5,774 nt of DNA from Syntrophomonadaceae bacterium (lineage in GTDB: Bacteria > Bacillota > Syntrophomonadia > Syntrophomonadales > Syntrophomonadaceae). Where the stretch lies: positions 1-5,774 of the forward strand of contig JAAZOA010000248.1 in assembly GCA_012798055.1 (NCBI GenBank). The letters are read 5' to 3'. The notes under the pieces are model-generated. The model did no database searches, was not told where the DNA came from, and worked only from the letters and a program-made list of their open reading frames with translations. The translations under genes were made by a program, and so were the position numbers. Below, one piece after another: positions 5,330 to 5,774 of this stretch (the first letter of the stretch is position 1; each line of letters begins with the position of its first letter).

Positions 5330-5436
5330 TGGGCTCCCCCGGTATGTCCAAACCTTCCACAGCTGTGACACAGAGGGAGCTTAGTGTATCCTTCCCCCCA
5401 AGGGCAAAAAGGTTTTTGCACCAGGCAACGGGGTGA
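5317..5436 (+). CDS. 39-aa ORF containing an integrase N-terminal fragment
   Basis: ATG 5317 has a very strong SD, GAGGAGG at 5306-5312, 4 nt upstream. The frame runs to TGA 5434-5436. Residues 10-21 (MSKPSTAVTQRE) match the N-terminus of the left integrase (MMPSTSVTQREH) at 8 of 9 positions from PST to E. The DNA at 5353-5380 matches 24 of 28 bases of both integrase 5' ends. After this the sequence is unrelated to integrase (SFPPRAKRFLHQATG). It is therefore either the 5' stub of a lost third integrase, a site where the integrase 5' end was recombined into another gene, or a small protein built on that fragment. An internal ATG at 5344 marks the usual integrase-like start but has no SD. It overlaps the preceding ORF by 13 bases, and the next ORF starts 5 bases after its stop. 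Confidence 0.5.
   Translation: MRRIVGSPGMSKPSTAVTQRELSVSFPPRAKRFLHQATG
5353..5380 (+). repeat. Direct copy of the integrase 5' segment; possible attachment-site half
   Basis: These 28 bases match 777-804 (direct) at 24 of 28 positions and 597-624 (inverted) at 24 of 28. All three contain a small dyad: CACA-TC-TGTG in the two integrases and the perfect palindrome CACAGCTGTG here. The copies at 777 and 5353 point the same way and bracket about 4.6 kb. Homology at protein level is certain; the role as a recombination site is inference. Confidence 0.6.
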
Positions 5437-5441
5437 GCGGG

Positions 5442-5519
5442 ATGTTCTACCGAAATTCGATTTTTCACGTTCACCGCGAGGTCTTCGCCAACAAACGCGG
5501 CACCCAGGGGGTGCAGTGA
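5442..5519 (+). CDS. 25-aa micro-ORF coupled to the following gene
   Basis: ATG 5442 follows GGGGTGA (5430-5436) with a 5-base gap, an excellent SD that contains the stop codon of the previous ORF. The frame encodes 25 residues starting MFYRNSIFHVHREVF and ends at TGA 5517-5519, which overlaps the next ATG in a TGATG arrangement. Such overlaps normally couple translation, so it may be a leader peptide as much as a functional protein. The product is not recognised. Confidence 0.4.
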   Translation: MFYRNSIFHVHREVFANKRGTQGVQ

Positions 5520-5674
5520 TGGCGAAAAAGAAGAAATGCCCGTACTTCTCCGCGCAGAAGAAAGGGAAGTGGACTAAGATGGTCTGCACCCTTCCGGCCG
5601 GCAAGTTATGCCCGGACCCGCGTTGCCAGGCGAACCCCGACTACCAGGAGCCGGACCGGGATGATGATGAGTGA
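5519..5674 (+). CDS. Small four-cysteine (putative zinc-binding) protein
   Basis: This 51-aa protein starts MAKKKKCPYFSAQKKGKW and ends in an acidic tail (DRDDDE). C7, C23, C31 and C36 could bind a metal ion, and the basic N-terminus would suit nucleic-acid contact. ATG 5519 is chosen over the upstream in-frame ATG at 5384 because GGGGGTG (5507-5513) sits 5 bases before it and because residues before it have no protein-like character. The gene overlaps the preceding micro-ORF by one base and the following nuclease-like gene by up to 14. The family is not recognised; small Cys-rich proteins of this kind are common in archaeal viruses and plasmids, so an element origin is likely. Confidence 0.7.
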   Translation: MAKKKKCPYFSAQKKGKWTKMVCTLPAGKLCPDPRCQANPDYQEPDRDDDE

Positions 5675-5774
5675 GGCGGCAGCAGACCGCCGGCCAGACC
5701 GCGCCAGGGCAAAGGGCGCCGAGTATGAAGCACTCGGCTACCTGCTGAACCGTGGCTATCTGGCGATCCGGGCA
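5661..5774 (+). CDS. Hjc-like/PD-(D/E)XK nuclease, N-terminus only
   Basis: This is the N-terminal 38 residues of a gene cut by the window end. After a polar, Arg-rich leader, RARAKGAEYEALGYLLNRGY followed by LAIRA matches the opening of archaeal Hjc-type Holliday junction resolvases and related PD-(D/E)XK nucleases. In these a KG-x3-E motif (here K18, G19, E23) leads into a helix and a strand ending in RA. The remaining active-site motifs lie outside the window, so the assignment rests on one motif. Three consecutive ATGs (5661, 5664, 5667) are possible starts; AGGAG at 5646-5650 favours 5661. It overlaps the end of the four-cysteine protein gene, so it belongs to the same operon. GC is very high here (41 of 60 bases in 5641-5700). 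Confidence 0.6.
   Translation, partial: MMMSEAAADRRPDRARAKGAEYEALGYLLNRGYLAIRA

Noticed and set aside
5233..5604. Minus-strand 123-codon ORF
   Set aside because: It is antisense to the small-ORF chain, has many Pro/Arg/Cys typical of a shadow frame, and no promoter or SD.

Overview
The window looks like an accessory or integrated-element region of a euryarchaeal genome, most likely a methanogen of the Methanomicrobiales type. Three things suggest this. The tyrosine recombinase carries a C-terminal zinc ribbon. Archaeal TATA boxes sit about 25 nt upstream of start codons, implying leaderless mRNAs. The right end carries strong archaeal Shine-Dalgarno (SD) sequences of the GGGGTGA/GAGGAGG kind. 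The genus assignment is inference.

Left part (1-2003): two tyrosine recombinase genes stand head to head. The left one (minus strand) runs off the window after 210 codons and the right one (plus strand, 410 aa) is complete. Over the shared 210 residues they align without gaps at about 80% identity (about 41 differences counted by hand). Start codons, TATA boxes and a 22-bp perfect inverted repeat are all mirror-symmetric about position 700-701, so the pair looks like an inverted duplication that has since diverged.

Middle part (2004 to about 5030) is visibly AT-richer. It holds one large multidomain membrane protein on the plus strand: TPR, zinc ribbon, membrane block, transglutaminase-like domain and 3.5 Cys-rich repeats. 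Convergent to it is a two-gene minus-strand operon encoding a PD-(D/E)XK nuclease-like protein and a CAP/SCP-domain protein. T-rich tracts between the convergent units can terminate both transcripts.

Right part (about 5036-5774) returns to high GC. First comes a poorly resolved stretch with a coding-like minus-strand remnant. Then a tight chain of very small plus-strand ORFs begins (46, 39, 25 and 51 codons), each preceded by a good SD, most overlapping or nearly abutting the next. The chain leads into the N-terminus of a Hjc-like nuclease cut by the window end. This is typical of viral or plasmid gene blocks.

The most interesting signal is that the 39-codon ORF contains a third copy of the integrase 5' segment. 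It matches 24 of 28 bases, in the same reading frame and in direct orientation to the 5' end of the complete integrase. The two copies bracket a 4.6-kb stretch holding the integrase and all the AT-rich cargo. A simple reading is that these are the two ends of an integrated cassette whose attachment site lies in the integrase N-terminal codons. The alternative is that the third copy is just the stub of a deleted paralogue.
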